NCBI GenBank assembly: GCA_023336855.1
Contig: JAMBLK010000154.1
Span: forward strand, 1-19,484
Source: Actinomycetes bacterium
Lineage (GTDB): Bacteria; Actinomycetota; Acidimicrobiia; Spongiisociales; UBA5794
Reading direction: 5' to 3'
DNA: 19,484 nt
Part shown: piece by piece, positions 13,516-19,484 of the stretch
Position numbering within the stretch: the stretch's first letter is position 1
Layout: each line of letters opens with the position of its first letter
Translations under genes and position numbers: made by a program
Notes under the pieces: generated by a model
Told to the model about the DNA's origin: nothing
The model's input: only the letters and a program-made list of their open reading frames with translations
Database searches by the model: none

Positions 13516-15450
13516 GTGACAACAGAACACACTCACATCCTCGACGCAAAGATTCCGGATGGACCGCTCGAGGACAAGTGGACGAAACGCAAGTTCGACG
13601 TGAAGCTGGTGAACCCCTCCAATCGCCGCAAGTACGACATCATCGTGGTGGGTACCGGTCTCGCCGGAGCGGGCTCGGCAGCCGCTCTCGGAGAACTCGG
13701 CTACAACGTCAAAGCGTTCACCTACAACGACTCGTCCCGCCGGGCGCACTCGATCGCTGCCCAGGGTGGCATCAACGCCACGAAGAACTATCCGAACGAC
13801 AACGACAGTGTCTTCCGGCTCTTCTACGACACCGTCAAGGGCGGGGACTACCGCTCGCGGGAGGCGAACGTCTACCGACTCGCTGAGGTCTCCGACGCGA
13901 TTATCGATCAGACGGTCGCACAGGGTGCCCCATACGGCCGTGAGTACGGCGGCATGCTCGACAACCGCTCCTTCGGCGGCGCCCAGGTCTCCCGGACCTT
14001 CTACGCACGCGGCCAGACCGGCCAGCAGCTCCTCCTGACGGCATACCAAGCCCTGGCGCGTCAGGTCGGACTCGGGACGGTCGAGCTATTCACGCGCACC
14101 GAGATGGTCGAACTCGTGATGAAGGACGGACGCGCTGTCGGCATCGTGACCCGTGATCTCGTCACCGGCGAGATCGAGAGTCACTCGGCCCATGCCGTCG
14201 TGCTGGCTACCGGCGGCTACTCGAACGCCTACTTCCTGTCGACCAACGCGATGAACTGCAACGGAACGGCCGTGTGGAGGGCCCACCGGAAGGGAGCCCT
14301 GTTCGCGAATCCGTCGTTCACGCAGATCCATCCGACCTGCATCCCTGCAAGCGACGAGCATCAGTCGAAGTTGACGCTCATGTCGGAATCGCTCCGCAAC
14401 GATGGGCGGATCTGGGTATCAAAGACGCCCAACGACGACCGCGCAGCGAACGACATCCCCGAAGACGAGCGGGACTATTACCTCGAGCGCCAATACCCGG
14501 CCTTCGGCAACCTCGTTCCACGCGACGTGGCATCCCGGGCAGCGATGCGCATGGTTGAGGATGACAAGGGTGTGGGCCCGCTCAAGAACGGCGTGTACCT
14601 CGACTTCGCAGACGCCATCAGTCGCCTGGGGCGCCAGGTGATCGAGGACCGCTACGGGAACCTTTTCGAGATGTACGAGCGCATCACCGATGAGAACCCG
14701 TATGAGGTACCGATGCGGATCTACCCGGCCCCCCACTACACGATGGGCGGTCTCTGGGTCGACTACAACCTCGAGACCACGATCCCCGGACTGTTCGCCT
14801 CCGGCGAAGCGAATTTCTCAGATCATGGTGCGAACCGGCTGGGAGCTTCGGCCCTCATGCAGGGCGTGGCCGACGGGTACTTCGTCCTGCCGGCGACGAT
14901 CTCTGGATACCTGGCGAACTGGCTCAACGTGGCACCGGTTCCCACCGACGACGAGGCATTCGTGGAAACGGAACAGGCGGTGCAAGACCAGATCGAGAAG
15001 CTCCTTTCCATCAACGGAACCCACTCGGTCGACTACTTCCACCGACGCCTAGGCAAGATCATGATCGCCAAGTGCGGCATGTCCCGCGACCGAGAAGGCC
15101 TCGAATGGGCCCTCGAGGAGATTCCGAAGATCAAAGCTGAGTTCTGGAGTGATGTCAAGATCCTTGGCACGAACGAGTCGTTGAACCAGTCGCTCGAGCG
15201 AGCCGGACGAGTTGTCGACTTCTTCGAGCTCGCCGAGTTGATGGTCCGAGACGCCCTCCAGCGTGAGGAATCGTGTGGTGGCCACTACAGGGTCGAACAC
15301 CAGACCGAGGACGGAGAGGCCAAGCGCGACGACGATAACTTCGCGTACGTGTCCGCATGGGAGTGGCGTGGAGAGGACTCACCACCCACCCTTCACAAGG
15401 AGGAGCTGGAGTTCGAGTACGTGGCTCTGACGCAGAGGAGCTACAAGTGA
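13516..15450 (+). CDS. sdhA: Succinate dehydrogenase flavoprotein subunit
   Basis: A 644-residue catalytic subunit that oxidises succinate to fumarate. The FAD-binding motif GTGLAGAGSAAALG is at 46-59. The covalent FAD histidine is expected in RRAHSIAAQGG (H78). Later segments include the FAD-site ATGGYSN, the substrate-site HPTCIP, the PHYTMGGLWVD loop, SGEANFSDHGANRLGASALM near the flavin, and the C-terminal helical domain. Length fits type-B enzymes. The GTG at 13516 is chosen: GAAAGGG lies upstream and the long N-terminal extension in the open frame from 13351 overlaps sdhC and has no homologous character. The TGA stop overlaps the sdhB ATG by one base (TGATG at 15448-15452), indicating coupled translation. 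Confidence 0.96.
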   Translation: MTTEHTHILDAKIPDGPLEDKWTKRKFDVKLVNPSNRRKYDIIVVGTGLAGAGSAAALGELGYNVKAFTYNDSSRRAHSIAAQGGINATKNYPNDNDSVFRLFYDTVKGGDYRSREANVYRLAEVSDAIIDQTVAQGAPYGREYGGMLDNRSFGGAQVSRTFYARGQTGQQLLLTAYQALARQVGLGTVELFTRTEMVELVMKDGRAVGIVTRDLVTGEIESHSAHAVVLATGGYSNAYFLSTNAMNCNGTAVWRAHRKGALFANPSFTQIHPTCIPASDEHQSKLTLMSESLRNDGRIWVSKTPNDDRAANDIPEDERDYYLERQYPAFGNLVPRDVASRAAMRMVEDDKGVGPLKNGVYLDFADAISRLGRQVIEDRYGNLFEMYERITDENPYEVPMRIYPAPHYTMGGLWVDYNLETTIPGLFASGEANFSDHGANRLGASALMQGVADGYFVLPATISGYLANWLNVAPVPTDDEAFVETEQAVQDQIEKLLSINGTHSVDYFHRRLGKIMIAKCGMSRDREGLEWALEEIPKIKAEFWSDVKILGTNESLNQSLERAGRVVDFFELAELMVRDALQREESCGGHYRVEHQTEDGEAKRDDDNFAYVSAWEWRGEDSPPTLHKEELEFEYVALTQRSYK

Positions 15451-16211
15451 TGAACATCACCCTCCGTGTGTGGCGGCAAGCAGGACCCGACGTCGAAGGC
15501 GGTTTCGAGACATACGAAGCCAAGGACATCAGCCCCGAAGCCTCGTTCTTCGAGATGCTCGACGAAGTGAACGAGATGCTCAACGACGAGGGCGTGGAAC
15601 CGATCGCATTCGACAGCGACTGCAGGGAAGGCATCTGTGGAACCTGCGGCGTGATGGTGGATGGACATCCCCATGGGCCGCAGAGCGCTACAGCGTCGTG
15701 CCAGCTCCACATGCGGAAGTTCAGCGATGGCGACACGATCACGATCGAGCCGTGGCGCGCCGTGGCGTTCCCCGTGCTGCGTGATCTGATCGTCGATCGT
15801 CAGCCGTTCGACGAGATCATCCAGGCGGGCGGTTTCATCTCGGCCAACATCGGTGCAGCCCCTGATTCCAACATCATCCTGGTCCCCAAACCCGCGGCGG
15901 AGTCCTCCATGGATGCCGCCTCGTGCATCGGCTGTGCCGCATGTGTTGCAGCGTGCCCGAACAGTGCGGCAAACCTGTTCACCGGAGCGAAGATCGCCCA
16001 TCTGAATCTGCTCCCCCAGGGTTCGCCCGAGCGGTATCACCGCACGGTTGCGATGGTCGAAACGATGGAGTCCTTCTTCGGCTCGTGCACGAACTTCGGT
16101 GAGTGCGAGATGGCATGTCCGAAGAGCATCTCGATCGACGTCATCGCCTGGATGAACCGAGACTACGTCGCAGCCCAGTGGAAGAACTTCAGAAAGCAGG
16201 GTCAGCAGTAG
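15450..16211 (+). CDS. sdhB: Succinate dehydrogenase iron-sulfur subunit
   Basis: A 253-residue electron-transfer subunit linking the flavin to the membrane cytochrome. [2Fe-2S] ligands C58, C63, C66 and C84 are present in the plant-ferredoxin-like N-terminal domain. The C-terminal domain has C159-x2-C162-x2-C165-x3-C169 and C213, C219, C223, supplying the [4Fe-4S] and [3Fe-4S] clusters. The ATG overlaps the sdhA stop; GAGGAG lies 10 nt upstream within sdhA. The last codons and TAG stop lie inside a perfect 17-bp stem. sdhCAB is a complete complex II operon, matching the three-subunit type-B form. Confidence 0.96.
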   Translation: MNITLRVWRQAGPDVEGGFETYEAKDISPEASFFEMLDEVNEMLNDEGVEPIAFDSDCREGICGTCGVMVDGHPHGPQSATASCQLHMRKFSDGDTITIEPWRAVAFPVLRDLIVDRQPFDEIIQAGGFISANIGAAPDSNIILVPKPAAESSMDAASCIGCAACVAACPNSAANLFTGAKIAHLNLLPQGSPERYHRTVAMVETMESFFGSCTNFGECEMACPKSISIDVIAWMNRDYVAAQWKNFRKQGQQ

Positions 16212-16265
16212 CGGCGCTCCGCGCCGCTACTGCTGACCGGTACTGAGTACTGAGTACTGAGTACC
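16201..16265 (+). repeat. Stop-overlapping hairpin and AGTACTG array after sdhB
   Basis: A perfect 17-bp stem (16201-16217 with 16221-16237) closes a TCC triloop and includes the last codons and TAG stop of sdhB. GGTACTG-AGTACTG-AGTACTG-AGTACC follows at 16239-16265. No U-tract is present. Confidence 0.95.
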
Positions 16266-16309
16266 AGGAGCGAAGCGACGATCTTGACCGGTCACTCAAC
16301 ATTGGTGAC

Positions 16310-16315
16310 TAAGAT
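16310..16315 (+). promoter_or_regulatory. -10 element of SCP2-like gene
   Basis: TAAGAT lies 32 nt before the TTG start. TTGACC at 16284-16289 could be a -35 but the 20-bp spacer is long. Confidence 0.35.
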
Positions 16316-16347
16316 TCTGACAACGACATCGACGAAAGGACCACACC

Positions 16348-16731
16348 TTGGCCACGTTCCTCAGCGAAGAGCACATGACGGCAGCCACCGAGGCGTTGAA
16401 TGCTGACGCCGGTTTCCAGGGGGCGATGAATGGCGTCGATCTCGGCCTCCAGTTCGAGGTCACCGATGCCCCCACGGGACCGCTCGACTACTACCTTGCC
16501 GTCGGCGACGGCGTCGCGGCGCTTGTGCTCGGCACACTCGACGATGCAGACGCCTCGGTCGCCAGTGACTACGAGACCGCCGCGGCGATCGCCAAGGGCG
16601 AGTTGAACGTTCAGATGGCGTTCATGACCGGCAAGGTCAAGGTCGGCGGCAACATGGCCAAGGTCATGATGTATCAAGGACTCATCAACGAATTCGCCCG
16701 GGTATCGAGCACGCTCGACCTGGATTTCTGA
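16348..16731 (+). CDS. SCP2-like sterol/lipid-carrier domain protein
   Basis: A 127-residue soluble protein resembling the SCP-2 sterol-transfer family: an N-terminal helix (FLSEEHMTAATEALNAD), a central beta-sheet with LQFEVTDAPTGPLDYYLAVGDG, a strand and helix DYETAAAIAKGELNVQMAFMTGKVKVGGNMAKVM, and a C-terminal helix. The DYETAAAIAKGE...GKVKVGGNM stretch is the most typical part. Such domains bind lipids or fatty acyl-CoA; the ligand here is unknown. The start is TTG at 16348 with AAAGGA 8 nt upstream; no in-frame ATG is better placed. It has its own likely promoter and is separated from sdhB by the hairpin/array element. Confidence 0.85.
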   Translation: MATFLSEEHMTAATEALNADAGFQGAMNGVDLGLQFEVTDAPTGPLDYYLAVGDGVAALVLGTLDDADASVASDYETAAAIAKGELNVQMAFMTGKVKVGGNMAKVMMYQGLINEFARVSSTLDLDF

Positions 16732-16737
16732 GAAGAC

Positions 16738-16756
16738 AGTACTGAGTACTCAGTAC
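16738..16756 (+). repeat. AGTACT palindromic array after SCP2-like gene
   Basis: AGTACTGAGTACTCAGTAC starts 6 bp after the stop codon; 16739-16756 is a perfect 18-bp palindrome. A strong terminator follows directly. Confidence 0.9.
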
Positions 16757-16757
16757 G

Positions 16758-16798
16758 ACAAAGGAGAAGGGGCGCCGGTGGCGCCCCTTCTCCTTTGT
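16758..16798. terminator. Bidirectional terminator between SCP2-like gene and HU gene
   Basis: A perfect 19-bp stem (16758-16776 with 16780-16798) with a GGT triloop, ending TTTGTTT on the plus strand and TTTGT on the minus strand. It serves the convergent SCP2-like (+) and HU (-) genes. Confidence 0.9.
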
Positions 16799-16816
16799 TT
16801 GGCTTCGCTTCTTGGA

Positions 16817-17095
16817 TCAGCCGGGCTTGACTTGATCCTTGAAGGCCTTGCCCGCCTTGAACGCGGGGACGCGGGTTGCCGCGACCTGTACTTCTGCACC
16901 CGTCTGGGGGTTGCGAGCCACACGCGCCTTACGGTCGCGTGCTTCGAAGGTTCCAAATCCGGTGATCTGGACCTTTCCCTGACTCACGACGCCGGACACG
17001 ATGACATCGAGTGTTTCGTCAATGATCTTGGCAGCAGTTGCCTTGGACTCGCCGGTATTGCGAGCGACAGCTTCGATAAGCTCTCCCTTGTTCAC
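16817..17095 (-). CDS. Histone-like DNA-binding protein HU
   Basis: A 92-residue nucleoid protein that bends and compacts DNA as a dimer. It shows the whole HU fold: N-terminal helices (MNKGELIEAVARNTGES, KATAAKIIDETLDVI), the VQITGFGTFEAR saddle strands, and the DNA-binding arm with the signature ARNPQTGAEVQVAATRVPAFKAGKAFKDQV. It lacks the long lysine/alanine-rich C-terminal tail of mycobacterial HupB. The GTG at 17093-17095 is chosen because GGGAGG lies 5 nt upstream and residues then match the family start; a 32-residue extension to 17191 is not supported. It is convergent with the SCP2-like gene and divergent from the membrane-protein gene at 17245. Confidence 0.96.
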   Translation of the reverse strand: MNKGELIEAVARNTGESKATAAKIIDETLDVIVSGVVSQGKVQITGFGTFEARDRKARVARNPQTGAEVQVAATRVPAFKAGKAFKDQVKPG

Positions 17096-17217
17096 AGAGA
17101 CCTCCCTAGTTGGTCGTTGATGCTGAGGTGAATCACAGCAGTGTAACCCTAACGGTACCCCTGCACGTGGGCAAGAACTCTTACAGGGCAACGACTCCGG
17201 CTGAGTGCAGAGCCCAT

Positions 17218-17223
17218 TAGAGT
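17218..17223 (+). promoter_or_regulatory. -10 element of the membrane-protein gene at 17245
   Basis: TAGAGT, 21 nt before the TTG start, with AAGGAG between them. No clear -35. Confidence 0.35.
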
Positions 17224-17244
17224 GTCGCCGACAAGGAGACAGCG

Positions 17245-18177
17245 TTGAAACAGAATTGGAGCAAGATCGCGATCGCCCTCGGCCCCGCGATCGTCGCGGT
17301 CTCGATCGCCTGGGAGTTGGCGAGGACGAACCCCGCCTACAACTTCCTCGTTGAACCCTGGGCGATGAAGGGCTACGAGATGGACCAGGGATGGACGTAC
17401 CTCGCAGTCGGGGTCGTGCTCCTGCTGATGGGTCTCGCCGTCATGTCCAAGAGGGCCGTTGAAGTTCCGTACTCAGCGGCAGTCGTTGCATTCGCAACCG
17501 TGGCGGCAACCGTTCTCGCTGTCGTCTACGGACCCGAGACAATCTCGATCACGTTCAGCGGTGTCATCATCGCCATACTCACCCTGATCCTGACCCTGGT
17601 GATCTACCGAACCTTCAAAAGCCTTGTGCTCCCCCGTGTTCCGGCTCTCAACCGGTTCATCATTCGTATGGTCATCGGGCTTGGGACTCTTGCGGCACTC
17701 TTCTTCATTCTCTCCCTCTCGCTGGGAGGATCCACCGTTGACGTAAGCCCTGGACTTGCCACATTCGTCGCGGTCGGCCTCCTCGGTCTCTTCGCCCTCG
17801 CAACCCCGCCACACGGTCTGGCAGCAAATCGCATGCTGATCTACGCATCGGTTCTCGGCGGTGCCGTCATCGGCATGTCAGGCGGATCGCTCCGGACCAC
17901 CCTCCTGGACGCTCAGGTTGCAACGATCGGCCTATCGGGTCAGTACAAGGATGTGCAGGTTGGTATGGGGTGGTTCATCGCTCTGCTCGGAATCATGATC
18001 CTCTTCGTCGGTTCCGTCGCCCTCTGGGCCACTCGAAGGGATCTCATCATTGCCCGATCGCGGGCCAAGGAACAGCGGGCAGCAGCCGAGAAGAGCGCGA
18101 GAGAGATCCGCGAATCGTACGAGCAGTACGAGCGTGAGAAGGCCGCAGCAGCGGCCGGAGCTACGACCTCCAACTGA
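17245..18177 (+). CDS. Eight-helix membrane protein with charged C-terminal coiled coil
   Basis: A 310-residue protein of unknown function. Predicted transmembrane segments: about 6-23, 49-66, 76-95, 103-121, 137-158, 168-187, 194-211 and 241-262. Residues 266-303 are highly charged (RSRAKEQRAAAEKSAREIRE and onward), probably a cytoplasmic coiled coil. No motif of a known transporter or enzyme is evident. The start is TTG at 17245 with AAGGAG 6 nt upstream. It has its own likely promoter and a strong terminator, so it is probably monocistronic. It is divergent from the HU gene and convergent with mdh. Confidence 0.8.
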   Translation: MKQNWSKIAIALGPAIVAVSIAWELARTNPAYNFLVEPWAMKGYEMDQGWTYLAVGVVLLLMGLAVMSKRAVEVPYSAAVVAFATVAATVLAVVYGPETISITFSGVIIAILTLILTLVIYRTFKSLVLPRVPALNRFIIRMVIGLGTLAALFFILSLSLGGSTVDVSPGLATFVAVGLLGLFALATPPHGLAANRMLIYASVLGGAVIGMSGGSLRTTLLDAQVATIGLSGQYKDVQVGMGWFIALLGIMILFVGSVALWATRRDLIIARSRAKEQRAAAEKSAREIRESYEQYEREKAAAAAGATTSN

Positions 18178-18195
18178 CGACCGCGAGAACAAGCG

Positions 18196-18230
18196 AGGAG
18201 GGCCCGGGCATCGGCCCGGGCCCTCCTTTG
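18196..18230. terminator. Terminator after the 17245 membrane-protein gene
   Basis: AGGAGGGCCCGGGC (18196-18209) pairs perfectly with GCCCGGGCCCTCCT (18214-18227) around an ATCG loop; TTTG follows. It could also stop mdh transcription from the other side. Confidence 0.85.
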
Positions 18231-18234
18231 TCTT

Positions 18235-18265
18235 GCTGGTAGCTGGCGGCTGGTAGCCGGTAGCT
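18235..18265 (+). repeat. GCTGGTA-type 7-bp array next to the mdh stop
   Basis: GCTGGTA-GCTGGCG-GCTGGTA-GCCGGTA-GCT runs from the terminator up to the mdh stop codon (18266-18268). It is the same family as 5510-5533. Confidence 0.9.
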
Positions 18266-19201
18266 CTAGAAATCGATCTCTTCGAGATCCGCGACCTTGG
18301 CTTTGACAGCGTTCGCTGCTTCGAGCAGACCGGCGGCCTCCTCTTCGGTCAACGCCACTTCGGTCACTCCGGTCACTCCACCTGCGCCAAGCTTGGCCAG
18401 AACGCCGAGGTAGACACCATCGATGCCGTATTCGCCGGTCATCCACGCACAGACAGGCATCTCAGCACCGCTGTCCGTAATGACGGCTTCGACCATCGCC
18501 GCCGCTGCAGCCGATGGGGCGTAGTACGCCGAACCGGTCTTGAGGAAGGCCACGATCTCAGCTCCGCCACCGCGGGTCCGATCGACCAACTCGTCGATCG
18601 TTTCTGCGTCGAGCACCTCGGTCATGGGCTTACCGTCGATCTCACAGAGCGAAGGAACCGGGACCATCGTCGGGCCGTGGCTTCCGAGCGTGACGGCCTT
18701 CACCAACAGAACGTCGACATCGACCTTCTCCGAGATGAAGTGCGCCAGCCGCGCTGAATCGAGCATGCCTGCTTGACCGATGACCCGCTCTTTCGGGAAG
18801 CCGGAGACATCCGCCGCCAGGGTCGTCATCTGATCCAGCGGGTTCGTAACGACGATGATGACGCAATCCGGCGAATACGCAACGACTTCCTCGGTGACGG
18901 TCTTGACGATCTTGGCATTCACGCCGAGCAAGTCCATGCGGCTCATGCCGGGCTTACGAGGCAGACCTGCGGTGATGACGACGACGTCACTGCCCGCGGT
19001 ATCGGCGTAGTCGTTCGTTCCCGTTACAAGTGTGCGGTAGCCAAGCACCGGGCGGGACTGGTTCATGTCGAGGGCGAGACCCTGAGGCAACCCGTCGACG
19101 ATGTCGATCATTACGACTTCATCGATGACGTCGGCCTCGGCCAGACGCTGGACGGTCGTGGATCCGTACTTTCCGGCCCCTACAACGGTGACCTTGCTCA
19201 T
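18266..19201 (-). CDS. mdh: Malate dehydrogenase (LDH-like type)
   Basis: A 311-residue NAD-dependent enzyme interconverting malate and oxaloacetate in the TCA cycle. The N-terminal GAGKYG (8-13) is the Rossmann glycine motif and D33 is the probable NAD-ribose ligand. Substrate arginines are R82 and R88 in LPRKPGMSRMD and R151 in GMLDSARL. N120 (VTNPLDQM) and the catalytic H175 (TLGSHGPTMVPV) are present. R82 at the position that is Gln in lactate dehydrogenases favours malate specificity, and the sequence resembles the tetrameric Chloroflexus-like group. AAGGAG lies 5 nt before the ATG. The stop abuts a 7-bp repeat array. Confidence 0.96.
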   Translation of the reverse strand: MSKVTVVGAGKYGSTTVQRLAEADVIDEVVMIDIVDGLPQGLALDMNQSRPVLGYRTLVTGTNDYADTAGSDVVVITAGLPRKPGMSRMDLLGVNAKIVKTVTEEVVAYSPDCVIIVVTNPLDQMTTLAADVSGFPKERVIGQAGMLDSARLAHFISEKVDVDVLLVKAVTLGSHGPTMVPVPSLCEIDGKPMTEVLDAETIDELVDRTRGGGAEIVAFLKTGSAYYAPSAAAAAMVEAVITDSGAEMPVCAWMTGEYGIDGVYLGVLAKLGAGGVTGVTEVALTEEEAAGLLEAANAVKAKVADLEEIDF

Positions 19202-19231
19202 CGCGACTCCTTCTGTGTGCGGAACGGTCCA

Positions 19232-19237
19232 AGGCTA
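19232..19237 (-). promoter_or_regulatory. -10 element of mdh
   Basis: TAGCCT on the minus strand (CTAGCCT context), about 30 nt before the ATG. Two GGAACCG copies lie just upstream (plus strand 19241-19262). Confidence 0.4.
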
Positions 19238-19299
19238 GTTGGAACCGGACCGACCGGAACCGCGAGGGATCCGGTCTTAGGGGCGCACGGCCCTAGAAA

Positions 19300-19326
19300 G
19301 GCTACGAGCTGCCGGCTACGAGCCGG
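19300..19326 (+). repeat. Short repeat with two GGCTACGAGC copies
   Basis: GGCTACGAGCT and GGCTACGAGCC, 14 bp apart, upstream of mdh. They share the AGC/GCTA flavour of the GCTGGTA arrays but form a separate unit. Confidence 0.6.
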
Positions 19327-19356
19327 AAGCGCGAGGATTCAAGCAAGATATGGAGG

Positions 19357-19387
19357 GAGGGGCAGCCCGCTCGTGGGGCCACCCCTC
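19357..19387. terminator. Hairpin between mdh and the gene upstream of it
   Basis: GAGGGG (19357-19362) pairs with CCCCTC (19382-19387), with inner GCCC/GGGC (19365-19368 and 19376-19379). It lies downstream of the partial minus-strand gene and probably ends its transcription. The U-tract is weak in both directions. Confidence 0.5.
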
Positions 19388-19390
19388 TTT

Positions 19391-19438
19391 GGTACTGAGT
19401 ACTCAGTACCCAGTACTGGATACGACCGCGCAGCGGTC
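19391..19438 (-). repeat. Stop-overlapping triloop hairpin and AGTACT array
   Basis: GACCGC-GCA-GCGGTC (19424-19438) overlaps the stop codon of the partial minus-strand gene. GGTACTGAGTACTCAGTACC (19391-19410) is a perfect 20-bp palindrome followed by CAGTACTGG. Confidence 0.9.
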
Positions 19439-19484
19439 ACATATGATCGATCATCGAGTTCGCGAACTCGCTGGTCTTCACTTC
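19437..19484 (-). CDS. C-terminal 15 codons of a gene, possibly isocitrate dehydrogenase
   Basis: Only the last 15 codons are in the window: EVKTSEFANSMIDHM and a TGA stop at 19437-19439. The (K)TSEFAxxxI pattern resembles the C-terminus of decarboxylating dehydrogenases such as isocitrate or isopropylmalate dehydrogenase, and a TCA gene beside mdh would be natural. Fifteen residues are too few for certainty. That it is a real gene end is supported by the hairpin and AGTACT array placed exactly as at the ends of sdhB, whiB and the 11206-12171 gene. Confidence 0.45.
   Translation of the reverse strand, partial: EVKTSEFANSMIDHM

Noticed and set aside
17096..17191. 32-residue N-terminal extension of HU
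   Set aside because: HU proteins begin with MNK; GGGAGG in front of GTG 17093-17095 marks the true start.
3922..19438. Insertion sequences or integrated element as source of the repeats
   Set aside because: No transposase, integrase or target-site duplication is visible in the window; genes are housekeeping in type.

Overview
The window looks like a high-GC actinobacterial chromosome, most likely from an environmental member of class Acidimicrobiia or a near relative. The evidence is a WhiB iron-sulfur regulator (a family confined to Actinobacteria and their phages), a di-haem type-B succinate dehydrogenase with one membrane subunit, many GTG and TTG starts, TANNNT -10 elements, apparent leaderless genes and hairpins without U-tracts. 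The lineage is inferred from gene content only. No transposase, integrase, tRNA, rRNA or CRISPR was seen; these are ordinary chromosomal genes.

Left part (1-8700): an SDR oxidoreductase running off the left edge (-); a MalK/MsiK-type sugar ABC ATPase with no permease nearby (+); a PIG-L deacetylase followed by a saccharopine-dehydrogenase-like protein (-); a one-Cys-type peroxiredoxin and a four-helix membrane protein (+); a Na+/phosphate cotransporter with a PhoU-domain partner (+); and an acyl-CoA dehydrogenase (+).

Middle (8794-12592, all -): an envelope-stress module of ECF sigma factor, zinc-finger anti-sigma factor and secreted RseB/MucB-like protein, with overlapping reading frames. 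It is preceded by tatA, an uncharacterised membrane-anchored protein and whiB. A GGAACC-N16-CGTT element in front of the sigma gene suggests autoregulation.

Right part (12761-19484): sdhC-sdhA-sdhB (+), an SCP2-like lipid-binding protein (+), histone-like HU (-), an eight-helix membrane protein with a charged tail (+), malate dehydrogenase (-), and the last 15 codons of another gene (-), possibly isocitrate dehydrogenase. This makes the right end rich in TCA-cycle genes.

The most unusual content is between the genes. About ten intergenic sites carry short tandem arrays of 7-8 bp units with palindromic cores: AGTACT(G/C), AGTAGATC and GCTGGTA. At five gene ends the order is stop codon, a tight triloop hairpin overlapping or touching the stop, then an array. 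The AGTACTG arrays read the same way relative to the gene they follow. One 8-bp array has ten perfect copies and lies between the divergent promoters of the PIG-L and peroxiredoxin genes. I regard this stop-hairpin-array composite as the best candidate for an undescribed element. Three genes (SDR, PIG-L, acyl-CoA dehydrogenase) have a -10 hexamer ending exactly 6 nt before the ATG and no Shine-Dalgarno, as expected for leaderless mRNAs.
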